Assembly: GCF_020524025.1 (NCBI RefSeq)
Contig: NZ_JAIVKN010000002.1
Location: 744,001-808,000 of the forward strand
Direction of reading: 5' to 3'
DNA: 64,000 bases
Origin: Halobacillus litoralis
Lineage (GTDB): Bacteria; Bacillota; Bacilli; Bacillales; Halobacillaceae
A program made the position numbers and the translations under genes. The notes beneath the pieces were generated by a model. That model saw nothing but the letters and a program-made list of their open reading frames with translations, was not told the origin of the DNA and did not search any database. Below are positions 16,889-26,123 of the stretch, one piece after another; within the stretch, counting starts at the first letter, position 1; each line of letters starts with the position of its first letter.

Positions 16889-18037
16889 TTACTTCCCGGC
16901 GTTTTCTAATTCACCTTTGTAGATCATCTTTTTGTGAAGGGAAATGTTTAATTCACGGGCAAATTTTTTCAACCTTTTTTCTTCTACAGGGTTAACTAAC
17001 GAAACAACCGTTCCTTCTGTAGATCCAATACGGCCTGTCCGCCCGGCTCTGTGAATATATGAAGTAACATCTTTTGGTACATCGAGATTGACGATATGAT
17101 TAATTTCCTGAATATCTAATCCTCTAGCTGCTACATCTGTGGCTAACAGTAATGGGTATTCCCCTTTACGAAATTCTTTAATCGCTTTTGCTCGCTGTTC
17201 TTTCTTTGCATCACTATGCAGGAGTCCGATATCAAGGTTCTGATAGGATAATTTTTCAGCCATTACGTTTAACTTTGCAATGTCCTGCATAAAAGCAAGA
17301 CCTTTAAAGCCAGCCATCCTGGCTAACTTCCGAAGGTTCTCTATTTTGTCGCGATCCTCACAAACAATATAGGTATGCGTGACTTCTGGTTTCTTCAGCT
17401 CTTCAGTTACGCGTACGACCTCTGCTTCTTCGTCCATAAAGGTCTGGGCTACATCAATGACTTCTTCTGGAAGCGTTGCAGAGAAAAGTAAAGTCTGCGT
17501 ATCTCTTAAGGTACTTTTCAATATATTCTCTACCGTATTGATATGTTCAGGTACGAGAAGCTGATCAGCCTCATCCATAACAACACTTTTAATTTCATGT
17601 GCCTTCAGTTTCTTCTTCTTCTGCATTAATTCGTATATACGGCCTGGAGTCCCTATCACCACATGCGGTTTTTTCTTCAACTTATCAACCTGGCGTTTGA
17701 CGTTAGCGCCGCCGATAAGCGTCATGCTTGTAATACCGCTTCCTTTCGTCCATGTTTGGACCTCCTGGTGTATCTGCATGACTAACTCATGAGACGAAGC
17801 CATAATTAATACCTGCGTATGCTTCTTCTCTGGATCTACCTTTTGAATAAGGGGAAGGACATAGGCAAGCGTCTTCCCGCTCCCTGTCGGCGCTTCTGCG
17901 AGTACGTCTTCTCCTTGTAAAATAAATGGAATCGTTTCTTCCTGTACTTTTGTAAGTGATTCATATCCAGAGGTCTGCCAAGCTTCTTTTGAAGAAGTCC
18001 TCAACTCCGCAAACCATGAATGATCCTTTTCAGTCAT
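16889..18037 (-). CDS. yfmL: DEAD-box RNA helicase, YfmL-like
   Basis: A compact 382-residue ATP-dependent RNA helicase; B. subtilis YfmL, of similar size, works in 50S ribosome assembly and cold tolerance. Motifs in order: Q motif region SGYESLTKVQEETIP, Walker A APTGSGKT, GG, TPGR, VVMDEADQLL, SAT (LLFSATLP), then in domain 2 the ATDVAARGLDI and HRAGRTGR motifs. It lacks the long C-terminal RNA-binding tail of CshA or DbpA, which supports the YfmL assignment. It stands alone between terminators. Confidence 0.9.
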   Translation of the reverse strand: MTEKDHSWFAELRTSSKEAWQTSGYESLTKVQEETIPFILQGEDVLAEAPTGSGKTLAYVLPLIQKVDPEKKHTQVLIMASSHELVMQIHQEVQTWTKGSGITSMTLIGGANVKRQVDKLKKKPHVVIGTPGRIYELMQKKKKLKAHEIKSVVMDEADQLLVPEHINTVENILKSTLRDTQTLLFSATLPEEVIDVAQTFMDEEAEVVRVTEELKKPEVTHTYIVCEDRDKIENLRKLARMAGFKGLAFMQDIAKLNVMAEKLSYQNLDIGLLHSDAKKEQRAKAIKEFRKGEYPLLLATDVAARGLDIQEINHIVNLDVPKDVTSYIHRAGRTGRIGSTEGTVVSLVNPVEEKRLKKFARELNISLHKKMIYKGELENAGK

Positions 18038-18071
18038 CTCAATCCGTCCCTTTCTTCTTTACAATATAAAA

Positions 18072-18112
18072 AATAGGCCTCTTCCCATATTGGATAACGG
18101 AGAGGCCTTTCA
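18072..18112 (-). terminator. Terminator of the SRPBCC gene
   Basis: AGGCCTCT pairs with AGAGGCCT around a long loop. Read on the minus strand the stem is followed by ATTTTTTA. Confidence 0.75.
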
Positions 18113-18153
18113 TACATAATCCACAACTTATTTTTATTATATCACCATCAGCT

Positions 18154-18588
18154 TCAAGTTTCGATAAACTTCTTTAAGCGGCTTAAATGATCCTGGTCTT
18201 CCTTTTTTATGATTCTTTTAATTAATGGTTTCATAAGAGAGTTCCGAAGTCCTTGAGTGTAAAGCTCTCCCTTAAAATCTACACGGGTTCCGTCTTTCGT
18301 TTGTGTAAATGTATAATGATAACGTAAATCTAAATCGTACTGAACACTTCTTACTGAATATTGTTTATCCTTTTCATATGAGGTCACATTAATCGTAGAG
18401 GATACCTTTCTTCCTCTAATCTCCCTGGTCTCTTTAAATGAATACCCCTCTCTAACCGGTCCTTCGCTTAATAATTCAACCTTAACCACCGCGTCCATAA
18501 TGTGGGGGCTGTTCCTGAAATCAGTCGCCATAGCAAACACTTCTTCCACTGGTTTCTTAATGATGATGGATTGATCCATAAAAGCCAT
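18154..18588 (-). CDS. SRPBCC-fold (polyketide cyclase/START-like) protein
   Basis: A 144-residue single-domain protein of the SRPBCC superfamily, which forms a hydrophobic cavity under a long C-terminal helix. Visible are the opening strand and helix IIIKKPVEEVFAMATDFRNSPHI, the alternating strands (VRSVQYDLDLRYHYTFTQTKDGTRVDFKGEL) and the closing helix LMKPLIKRIIKKEDQDHLSRLKKFI. The ligand is unknown. It diverges from the nhaC gene with its own ribosome site (AGGAGGAGT). Confidence 0.8.
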   Translation of the reverse strand: MAFMDQSIIIKKPVEEVFAMATDFRNSPHIMDAVVKVELLSEGPVREGYSFKETREIRGRKVSSTINVTSYEKDKQYSVRSVQYDLDLRYHYTFTQTKDGTRVDFKGELYTQGLRNSLMKPLIKRIIKKEDQDHLSRLKKFIET

Positions 18589-18724
18589 ACTACTCCTCCT
18601 CGCCTACTTCTTTTACCCTTTATTTCTTCATTTAAGATTGGAATCCTTTTTATCCCCTTTAGAATATATTTCTAAAAACGCACACATGCTACTAAGAGCA
18701 TTCCACAAAGCGAGGTACACTTTT

Positions 18725-20134
18725 ATGGGTTGGATTTCTGTTGTTCCCTTTGTTGTTGTAATTGTTGCTGCTATTTGGACAAAACAGGTGATTCCAAGCC
18801 TGCTTTTTGCTGTTGTCGTAGCTGGATACATCCTGGATCCTCATTGGCTCGGCGGGATGATTACCTCTTTAGGTTTCATCATTGAAGGTCTCACGGATAA
18901 AAACAATCTGAAGATCATCCTCTTCCTTTACGCTTTTTCCGCTTTGATCGGAATTATTAAAATGTCCGGAGGTATAAAGGGGTTTGTAAAAGAAGCTACC
19001 GAACGGATTGACCATAAGCGAGGGGCTTTTATTTTAACATGGCTCTCCTCTCTCGGTACTTTCAGTGCGCCAAGCTTCCGCATTGTTACCATCGGACCTG
19101 TGATGAAAGCTTTACGAAAAAATATTCCGATGACAAAACAAGAACTCGGGTTTGTCATTGAAACGACAGCCTCGCCTCTGGTTGTCTTAATTCCGATCGC
19201 TACTGCTTTTGTAGGCTATATGACATCAGTCATTGAGCTTTCCCTTCAACAGGCGAATACGGATGGAGACGCTTATTCTCTATATATTAAAAGCATCCCT
19301 TTTAATTTCTTTGCGTTTTCGATGCTGGCTGTAGGGTTTTATCTAAGTTTTTTTCATAAGAATAAAAAGCCTGCCACAGATGCAGAGAATATGGATCAGG
19401 AGAAAAGATCGGATGACGACCAGTGGGAAGACTGCCACCCAGCGGTGACAAAGGAACTCCCAGCTAAGCCATGGCACTTAATTATTCCTTTATTCAGTGT
19501 CATCCTTCTTACATTCTTCCTTATGTATAGACTTGGTGTGAAAAATGGAGAAACCGGCTGGGATGCCCTGATTAACGCGAATGTTCTCGATGCTATGGTA
19601 TTAGCCGTGCTGATCACGTTAATTGGATTCGTCCTCTATCTAAAGCTGCGTTCACAGTCCTTGAAAAAAATGATGGACCACTTAATTGAAGGAGGAAATG
19701 AGATAATGGGCGTGATCCTCCTTTTAGCTATGGTATGGGGATTAAGCAGCGGCTCAAAAGCATTGAAATTTGCAGATACCATATCTTCTTCTTTTGACTG
19801 GATCCCTGCCGGGTATGTAGCTGTCATCACATTTGTAATTGGATGTGGTTTGTCTTACTTCATCGGCTCTTCCTGGGGGACATGGGGGATTCTTATGCCT
19901 GTTGGTGTTTCCGTCGCAGTCGCAGCCGGAAGTTCACTCCCTATGGTGATTGGAGCTGTTTTTGCAAGTGGAACCTTTGGAGCTTTTGCCTCCCCTTTAA
20001 GTGATGATACCAATACAACAGCGGGGATTTTGAACTTGAATCCTATCAAATATGCACGTTTTAAGCTTAAGCCTGCTCTAATTGCCGCAGGCGTGGCAGC
20101 CGCCCTGTACTTTGGGTTGTCCTTCCTTTTATAA
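18725..20134 (+). CDS. nhaC: NhaC-family Na+/H+ (or substrate/cation) antiporter
   Basis: A 469-residue antiporter with about a dozen membrane helices. Family signatures include LGTFSAPSFRIVTIGPVMKALRKN, TASPLVVLIPIATAF and, near the end, FIGSSWGTWGILMPVGV...FASGTFGAFASPLSDDTNTTAG, the acidic/polar region typical of NhaC. It probably exports Na+ in exchange for protons, which fits a salt-tolerant host; some family members instead swap malate/lactate or other solutes. The frame is open to a TTG at 18638 without a ribosome site; CGAGGT lies before the ATG at 18725, so that start was taken. Confidence 0.85.
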   Translation: MGWISVVPFVVVIVAAIWTKQVIPSLLFAVVVAGYILDPHWLGGMITSLGFIIEGLTDKNNLKIILFLYAFSALIGIIKMSGGIKGFVKEATERIDHKRGAFILTWLSSLGTFSAPSFRIVTIGPVMKALRKNIPMTKQELGFVIETTASPLVVLIPIATAFVGYMTSVIELSLQQANTDGDAYSLYIKSIPFNFFAFSMLAVGFYLSFFHKNKKPATDAENMDQEKRSDDDQWEDCHPAVTKELPAKPWHLIIPLFSVILLTFFLMYRLGVKNGETGWDALINANVLDAMVLAVLITLIGFVLYLKLRSQSLKKMMDHLIEGGNEIMGVILLLAMVWGLSSGSKALKFADTISSSFDWIPAGYVAVITFVIGCGLSYFIGSSWGTWGILMPVGVSVAVAAGSSLPMVIGAVFASGTFGAFASPLSDDTNTTAGILNLNPIKYARFKLKPALIAAGVAAALYFGLSFLL

Positions 20135-20257
20135 AAGGTTTGTTCTAAATTAAACGCTGTTGTTACTTTGGAAAGACGCTGTGGTGATATCAGATCTTCT
20201 TCATCAAACAGAGTTTTTTTAGCTGAAAATGATCTATGACACACATTACAACATAGA

Positions 20258-20302
20258 AAATAAAAAAGCTTGCAGAGAAACGGTAGAGTTTCTCTACAAG
20301 CG
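20258..20302 (-). terminator. Terminator of the GyrI-like gene
   Basis: GCTTGTAGAGAAAC pairs with GTTTCTCTGCAAGC (minus strand) around a 6-base loop, followed by TTTTTTATTTTC. It may also stop nhaC transcripts. Confidence 0.88.
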
Positions 20303-20329
20303 GCAGGAAAGCACTCGTTTGCTTCCCTT

Positions 20330-20815
20330 TTATTTAATTGGTAAGTAAAGTCTGTAACTCGTCGAAGAACCTGTATAAGAGTGATATTCTTCAAAACCAA
20401 AACCATCCACATTGTCATATCCCTGATCTTTAATCCACTGATGCAGATAAGGATATGGGTTAAAATCATGAACAGAAGGATCATATTCAACCATTGCATA
20501 CTTTTGAGCTGGTATTGTTTTTGTAATCATATCCTGAGGAATCTTCTCGAAGCTATCCACCTCTACAGCAGCAATCCAATAGAAAGCATCGTTCATCTCA
20601 TCCCAATTCGGCGGGTCCACAAACATTCCAATTGAACGAGGAGCGTTTACTCGGTTCTTAACTTTCGATAACTTTGTCTTATGGAATTCTTCCATTAACT
20701 GCGGGATTTTAATTTCCCTTTCATCCATCATCGTTTGACAGTAAACACCGACCACCTTGAAATTCGATTTACGAACGACCTTAGGTTCCACAGCCGTTGT
20801 TAATTGCTCACTCAT
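20330..20815 (-). CDS. GyrI-like / effector-binding-domain protein
   Basis: A 161-residue protein of the SHS2/GyrI-like small-molecule-binding fold, the same domain that forms the effector part of AraC/MerR-type regulators, here without any DNA-binding domain. Recognisable parts are the opening strand KSNFKVVGVYCQT, the middle FYWIAAVEVDSFEKIPQDM followed by TIPAQKYAMVEYD (the TIPA-type strand with a conserved Glu-containing pocket), and the closing GFEEYHSYTGSSTSYRLYLPI. It may bind or hydrolyse a small molecule; the ligand is unknown. It lies just past the arginine operon but reads as a separate unit. Confidence 0.75.
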   Translation of the reverse strand: MSEQLTTAVEPKVVRKSNFKVVGVYCQTMMDEREIKIPQLMEEFHKTKLSKVKNRVNAPRSIGMFVDPPNWDEMNDAFYWIAAVEVDSFEKIPQDMITKTIPAQKYAMVEYDPSVHDFNPYPYLHQWIKDQGYDNVDGFGFEEYHSYTGSSTSYRLYLPIK

Positions 20816-20991
20816 TGCATGGCCACTCCTTTAGTTTTTGATCACTCTCTCTTTCTAATTCAACATGAATCCTCTTTTCCCTTGTAAAAAATTGACGTTC
20901 GATGGTATTCGTAGCTTTTCGACTATCTTTTCAAGGAAATGACCCTGTTCCTTTATCATATTGTGGATGGCCCAGGAAATATGCTTAATTT

Positions 20992-21948
20992 TTAACCCCT
21001 CCCCATTGCAGCCTGCAGAATAGCCTTTTGGACATGCATTCGATTTTCAGCTTGCTGGAAAACAGCGGAGTGAGGACCGTCAATAATATCACCGGTCACT
21101 TCCTCCCCTCTATGAGCCGGCAGACAGTGCAGGAAGGAAACATCGTTTTTAGCTGTCATAAACAACTGTGTGTTTACCTGGTACCCGTCAAAGCTGCGCA
21201 TACGCTCCTGTGCTTCTTCCTCCTGACCCATACTCGTCCAAACATCGGTGTAAATGACGTCCGCATCATGCACTGCTTTTTTCGGATCTTGTTCAATAAC
21301 GACGGAACCGTTGTATTTCTCTGCCAGCTTTTTGGCTTCTTTAACAATGGAAGCTTTCGGTTCATAACCAGAAGGAGTAGAGATCACAACTTCCATTCCC
21401 ATCATCGCCGCAAGAATCATTAGCGAATGGGCAACATTGTTTCCATCGCCAACATAGACCACCTTTACTCCAGCCAAGCGGCCCTTTAATTCTAAAATGG
21501 TAAAAAGGTCAGCAAGCGCCTGGCATGGATGATAAAGATCGCACAGTCCATTTATGACAGGCACTGAAGCATGAGCGGCTAATTCTTTTAATTTATCATG
21601 GGAAGTCGTACGATACATGATAGCATCCACGTACCCTGATAGAACCCGTGCTGTATCAGCAATCGTCTCTCCACGTCCTACTTGAATGTCTTTCGTATTC
21701 AAATAAAGCGCATGCCCCCCCATCTGCACCATACCCACTTCAAAAGAGACACGGGTCCTGGTCGAAGATTTTTCAAAAACCATCGCTAAATTTTTCCCTT
21801 GCAGAGCCTGCGAATACGGATTCTCTTTTATATGCTGAGCCCGGGCCAGCAAGTAAGAGATTTGAGACTGGTCATACTCAAGCCAAGTCAGGACATGTTT
21901 CCCCTGTAAGGAGGTATCGGTTGAATGCATCTGATCTATTAAGTTCAT
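20992..21948 (-). CDS. argF: Ornithine carbamoyltransferase
   Basis: Joins carbamoyl phosphate to ornithine to give citrulline. The 318 residues show the carbamoyl-phosphate loop EKSSTRTRVSFEVGM (62-66 STRTR), MYRTTSHD, the HPCQALADL motif and the ornithine loop FLHCLPAHRGEEVTGD. Its start overlaps the carB stop by four bases. It is the last gene of argC-J-B-D-carA-carB-argF. No clear terminator hairpin follows; the next ~175 bases lead to the promoter region of the GyrI-like gene. Confidence 0.95.
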   Translation of the reverse strand: MNLIDQMHSTDTSLQGKHVLTWLEYDQSQISYLLARAQHIKENPYSQALQGKNLAMVFEKSSTRTRVSFEVGMVQMGGHALYLNTKDIQVGRGETIADTARVLSGYVDAIMYRTTSHDKLKELAAHASVPVINGLCDLYHPCQALADLFTILELKGRLAGVKVVYVGDGNNVAHSLMILAAMMGMEVVISTPSGYEPKASIVKEAKKLAEKYNGSVVIEQDPKKAVHDADVIYTDVWTSMGQEEEAQERMRSFDGYQVNTQLFMTAKNDVSFLHCLPAHRGEEVTGDIIDGPHSAVFQQAENRMHVQKAILQAAMGRG

Positions 21949-24900
21949 AACGAACGCACTCCTTCATCAATTTTTTTGGGTAACGGAAGAGGAATTACCT
22001 GCTCACATTCCAGTGATTGCAGATATGCTTTGTACGTCTTCCATTCACTAATCACAAAAACCCCATTCTTCACAGCCTGAATTCTCCGCCGGCGTGCCTC
22101 TTCTGTTTTCTGATCATTCACGTAGAGGCCGGATTCATCCAAAGTCAGCCAATCTTCAAAGGAAATGTCAGAAGAATGATCAACATCGGGATCATCCATT
22201 TCAATAAAACAGGAGTTACGATCCTGATAGAAATGAGGGAGGTGAGAAAATACTTTACGCAACGCTTCTTCTACCGTCCGCCCCAGACACATGCCCTCTC
22301 CTGTCGACTTCATGTTCGGGCCGAGTTTATGATCAATTTCCGTCATCGCATAGGATGAAAAAACAGGATATTTCACAGCGACATGTTCGAAGGAAGGCAT
22401 TTCTAAATGGCCTAAAGGAAACGGATTGTCTTGAATCAAGGCTTTTACAGCCAGGTCAATCATCGGTACATCCGCTACCTTACTGACAATAGGGACGGTA
22501 CGACTCGCCCGGGGATTGACTTCCAACACATACACCGTTCCCTTATCAATTAAAAATTGGATATTCATGATTCCCTTATAATGAAAGTGGGAAGAAATTC
22601 GGCGGCTGTAATCGGTAATTTTATCTTTAATGGCTGGTGAAATCCGGGACGGAAAAACAGCCAGACTGTCCCCTGAATGGACACCCCCGGGTTCAATGTG
22701 CTCCATGACTTCCGGCAGGAAAATATCGTGGCCGTCCGCTACAAGATCGACTTCCGCTTCCATTCCTTCCATAAATGAATCTAAAACAATAGGATAATGA
22801 CGTTCATCTGTTTCGTTCAGGGCGTGCTCTAGTTCCTGCTTGTTCTCAATAATCATCATTCCCTGCCCCCCAATTACATAGGACGGGCGGCAGAGAAGAG
22901 GGAATGTATAGCTTTCGGCAGCTTCTAACGCTTCGATTTTCGTGTGGCAGGTCGTTCCGGTTACATGAGGGATGTCTAAACCTTTTAAAGCCTCATAAAA
23001 CTTATCACGATCTTCGAGTGCATCCAGAACTTCGGTCGACACACCAGCTAAAGGTATCCCCATATCTTCCAAATCTGCAGCCATATTAATAGCTGTCTGA
23101 CCTCCAAATTGAGTGAAGACAAGGTCAACATTCTCGTAATGAACAATAGAGGAAATGACTTCTTTTTGGATCGGTTCAAAGTAAAGACGATCAGCCGTTT
23201 CATAATCAGTGCTTACAGTTTCCGGGTTGTTATTAACCATGATCGTTGTCCATCCTTGCTGTTGTAAGCTCTGGATAGCTTTTACTGCGCTGTAGTCAAA
23301 CTCTACTCCCTGGCCGATTCTTATAGGACCTGAACCAATAATTAACGCTTTCCTGGCCGCTTTCAAAGGCTCGATTTCATTGTTTCCAGCAAACGTGCTG
23401 TACACATAATTGGTGGCCGCTTCGAATTCAGCTGCGCACGTGTCGACTATCTTAAACGCGCGTTGAATTCCGTAAGCCTCTCGTTTTTCACTTATCTCTT
23501 CTTCAGAAACATTATGAATCTCAGCTATTTTCTGATCTGGAAATCCTGCAGTTTTTGCTCTTTTCAACAATGGTTCTGATAAGGTTTGAGCCGCCAGCTG
23601 CTTTTCAATATCCACAAGATTCTTTAACACTTGTAAGAAAAAGAGATCAATTTTGGTCACACGATGAATTGAATCCAGGGTCTCCCCTTGATGTAAAAGC
23701 TGCAGAATAGCGAAGTACCGGAGATCGGTAGGCTTTTTCAAATGGTGCCACTCTTCTTGAATGACAGGGATCTTCGTATCCAGTGATTGAATGGCTTTTT
23801 GGAAGGCTCCTTCTAAAGTCCGGTCAATAGCCATGACTTCCCCGGTCGCTCTCATTTTCGTTCCAAGGGCTCGATCAGTTTCAGAGAATTTATCGAAAGG
23901 CCATCGCGGAAATTTAACGACTACATAATCAAGTGCCGGCTCAAAGCTTGCATAAGTGTTTTGTGTCAGGGGATTTTTTAATTCATCGAGATTGTAGCCA
24001 AGCGCTATCTTGGTGGCTATTTTCGCAATAGGATAGCCGGTCGCTTTCGAAGCAAGTGCCGAAGACCGGCTCACCCGTGGATTAACTTCAATGACATAAT
24101 ACTGCTGACTGGATGGGTCGAGAGCAAGCTGAACGTTACAGCCCCCTATCACCTCCAGCGCAGATACGATGGTAAAAGCTGCTGTCCGTAACATTTGATA
24201 CTCGACATCGGTTAACGTTTGAGATGGAGCAACTACAATAGAATCCCCGGTATGTACACCAACAGGATCGAAATTTTCCATGTTACAAACAGATATGCAC
24301 GTACCATTTTTGTCACGCATAATTTCATATTCAATTTCTTTAAAACCTGCGATACTTTTCTCTACAATCACTTGATGGATCGGGCTTGCCTTTAAACCTG
24401 TCGGAATCAGTTCAATCAATTCTTCTTCACTGTGAACGATTCCACCCCCGCGTCCTCCGAGCGTATAAGCCGGCCGGCTGATAATCGGATACCCAACAAG
24501 GGACGCAAAAGCCTTGGCCTGCTCCAATGTTGTTATGACTTCACTTTCTGGAACCGGCTGGTCTAATTCATTCATTAACGAGCGAAACAGTTCTCTATCC
24601 TCACCCTGCTGTATAGAGTGGACACTTGTCCCCAGGAGTTCAACATTATATTTTGCTAAAACCCCTTCTTTTTCTAACTCGACAGCTAAATTCAGAGCCG
24701 TCTGACCACCCAGTCCGGCAAGTAGAGCATCTGGACGTTCACGTTCAATCACTCCAGCTATACTTTCCACTGTCAGAGGTTCACTGTAGACAATATCTGC
24801 AATATCGTAATCAGTCATAATTGTCGCTGGATTGTTATTAACGAGGACAACTTCACACCCTTCTTCTTTCAAAGCTAAACAGCCTTGAGTACCGGAATAG

Positions 24901-24965
24901 TCAAACTCAGCCGCCTGACCGATCATAATCGGTCCTGATCCAATTACTAAAACTTTAAGAGACAT
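21945..24965 (-). CDS. carB: Carbamoyl-phosphate synthase large chain, arginine-specific
   Basis: Makes carbamoyl phosphate from bicarbonate, ammonia passed from CarA, and two ATP. The 1006 residues show the two homologous ATP-grasp halves, each opening with a nucleotide motif (VIGSGPIMIGQAAEFDYSGTQ near residue 7 and the related IIGSGPIRIGQGVEFDYSAVKA in the middle) and with EVNPRVSRSSALASKATGYP/EVNPRASRTVPIVSKVADVP. The C-terminal regulatory (MGS-like) part is short compared with the ~1070-residue pyrimidine-specific enzyme, as in other arginine-operon CarB proteins. It overlaps carA by 11 bases and argF by 4. Confidence 0.95.
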   Translation of the reverse strand: MSLKVLVIGSGPIMIGQAAEFDYSGTQGCLALKEEGCEVVLVNNNPATIMTDYDIADIVYSEPLTVESIAGVIERERPDALLAGLGGQTALNLAVELEKEGVLAKYNVELLGTSVHSIQQGEDRELFRSLMNELDQPVPESEVITTLEQAKAFASLVGYPIISRPAYTLGGRGGGIVHSEEELIELIPTGLKASPIHQVIVEKSIAGFKEIEYEIMRDKNGTCISVCNMENFDPVGVHTGDSIVVAPSQTLTDVEYQMLRTAAFTIVSALEVIGGCNVQLALDPSSQQYYVIEVNPRVSRSSALASKATGYPIAKIATKIALGYNLDELKNPLTQNTYASFEPALDYVVVKFPRWPFDKFSETDRALGTKMRATGEVMAIDRTLEGAFQKAIQSLDTKIPVIQEEWHHLKKPTDLRYFAILQLLHQGETLDSIHRVTKIDLFFLQVLKNLVDIEKQLAAQTLSEPLLKRAKTAGFPDQKIAEIHNVSEEEISEKREAYGIQRAFKIVDTCAAEFEAATNYVYSTFAGNNEIEPLKAARKALIIGSGPIRIGQGVEFDYSAVKAIQSLQQQGWTTIMVNNNPETVSTDYETADRLYFEPIQKEVISSIVHYENVDLVFTQFGGQTAINMAADLEDMGIPLAGVSTEVLDALEDRDKFYEALKGLDIPHVTGTTCHTKIEALEAAESYTFPLLCRPSYVIGGQGMMIIENKQELEHALNETDERHYPIVLDSFMEGMEAEVDLVADGHDIFLPEVMEHIEPGGVHSGDSLAVFPSRISPAIKDKITDYSRRISSHFHYKGIMNIQFLIDKGTVYVLEVNPRASRTVPIVSKVADVPMIDLAVKALIQDNPFPLGHLEMPSFEHVAVKYPVFSSYAMTEIDHKLGPNMKSTGEGMCLGRTVEEALRKVFSHLPHFYQDRNSCFIEMDDPDVDHSSDISFEDWLTLDESGLYVNDQKTEEARRRRIQAVKNGVFVISEWKTYKAYLQSLECEQVIPLPLPKKIDEGVRSL

Positions 24966-26016
24966 GTGTCTTCACCCCTTTGCTTTTTACCAATTTTATA
25001 AAATCATCGAACAACCATTCTGCATCCTTAGGTCCTGGGTGTGCTTCCGGATGAAATTGAGCAGACATGACTAATTTTGATTCGTGTATAAGCCCTTCAA
25101 CGGAGCCATCATTGACGTTGCAGAATCTCTTAACTAAAGGTGTTCCTTCTAAACTATCTTCCATAACAACGTAATTGTGATTCTGGGAAGTGAGAAAAAC
25201 GTTTCCAGTCAAGACGTCCTTTACCGGATGATTCGCTCCCCTGTGACCAAAATCGAGCTTAGTTGTATCTGCTCCATAAGCCAGCGCTATGACCTGATGG
25301 CCCATACATATCCCTAAAGAAGGATACTGTTCAAGAATGGCTTTATACTCAGGCAGCAGATCTTTTGTATCTTTCGGATCACCAGGGCCGTTAGATAGAA
25401 TCACCGCATCTGGATTCAGATCATGTATAACACGAGCTTCAGTAAAAGGGATGACAGATACGCGGATATTACGATTTAATAAGGCATGAACAATTGATTT
25501 CTTCCAGCCGAAATCAATTAAACTGATATGAAGATCACCCTCACCATAAGTAGTGATATGGTCTTCCTTCACACCAAAGATCTGCTTATCCTCTGGATGC
25601 TCAAAGGTATAGTTTGAATGCTGACTAAGTGCTGCCTGTTGTGTGCCCTTCGAACGAATGGCTTTTGTTACTTCCCTTGTATCCACTCCCGTTATATATG
25701 GGACTTGGTTCTGATCCAGGTAGCTTCCTAATGAATGGGTCTTTTGATAATGCGAAGGGAAATCTGCACATTGATACATAACCACTCCGCTAACTTGTAT
25801 CTCTTCACTTTCACCATCGTGATCATTCACCCCATAATTACCTATAAGAGGATAGGTGAAAACTACAATCTGTCCTTTGTAGGACGGGTCTGTAAGCACC
25901 TCCTGATAACCTGTCATTCCTGTAAAAAATACGATTTCTCCTTGGATATCATTGAAATGCGGAGAAGCCTCTCCTCTAAACGTTTGTCCGTCCTGCAATA
26001 TTAAATTTCCGATCAT
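24955..26016 (-). CDS. carA: Carbamoyl-phosphate synthase small chain, arginine-specific
   Basis: The glutamine-hydrolysing subunit that feeds ammonia to CarB. The N-terminal domain carries [21 protein letters not shown]-type family sequence. The C-terminal class I amidotransferase has SNGPGDPKD, nucleophile Cys in [23 protein letters not shown] and the His/Glu pair in [11 protein letters not shown]. The 353 residues are the normal length. A GGGGTGATC site precedes the ATG. The 107-base gap from argD contains ARG-box-like sites, so carAB-argF may have its own promoter besides the argC one. Confidence 0.95.
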   Translation of the reverse strand: [353 protein letters not shown]

Positions 26017-26033
26017 TTGATCACCCCACAGAA

Positions 26034-26071
26034 TGAATATTTATTAACTAATGCGTATTTTTATACATTCA
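26034..26071 (-). promoter_or_regulatory. ARG-box-like sites and weak promoter before carA
   Basis: TGAATATTTATTA (26034-26046) and the stretch 26052-26071 containing GTATTTTTATACATTCA resemble the Bacillus AhrC operator TGAATNNNNATTCA and lie 18-55 bases before carA. A TTGAAT box (minus strand, 26067-26072) with a loose -10 (GTTAAT) could start transcripts there. The operator match is by eye. Confidence 0.5.
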
Positions 26072-26083
26072 ATATCTACGAAT

Positions 26084-26115
26084 GGCGGTGCATCATTAAA
26101 ACCAATGTCACCGCC
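26084..26115 (-). other. Hairpin in the argD-carA gap
   Basis: GGCGGTG and CACCGCC are exact complements with an 18-base loop, just after the argD stop. On the minus strand no U-run follows, so it is more likely a processing or stability element than a terminator. Confidence 0.5.
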
Positions 26116-26123
26116 TCTTTATC

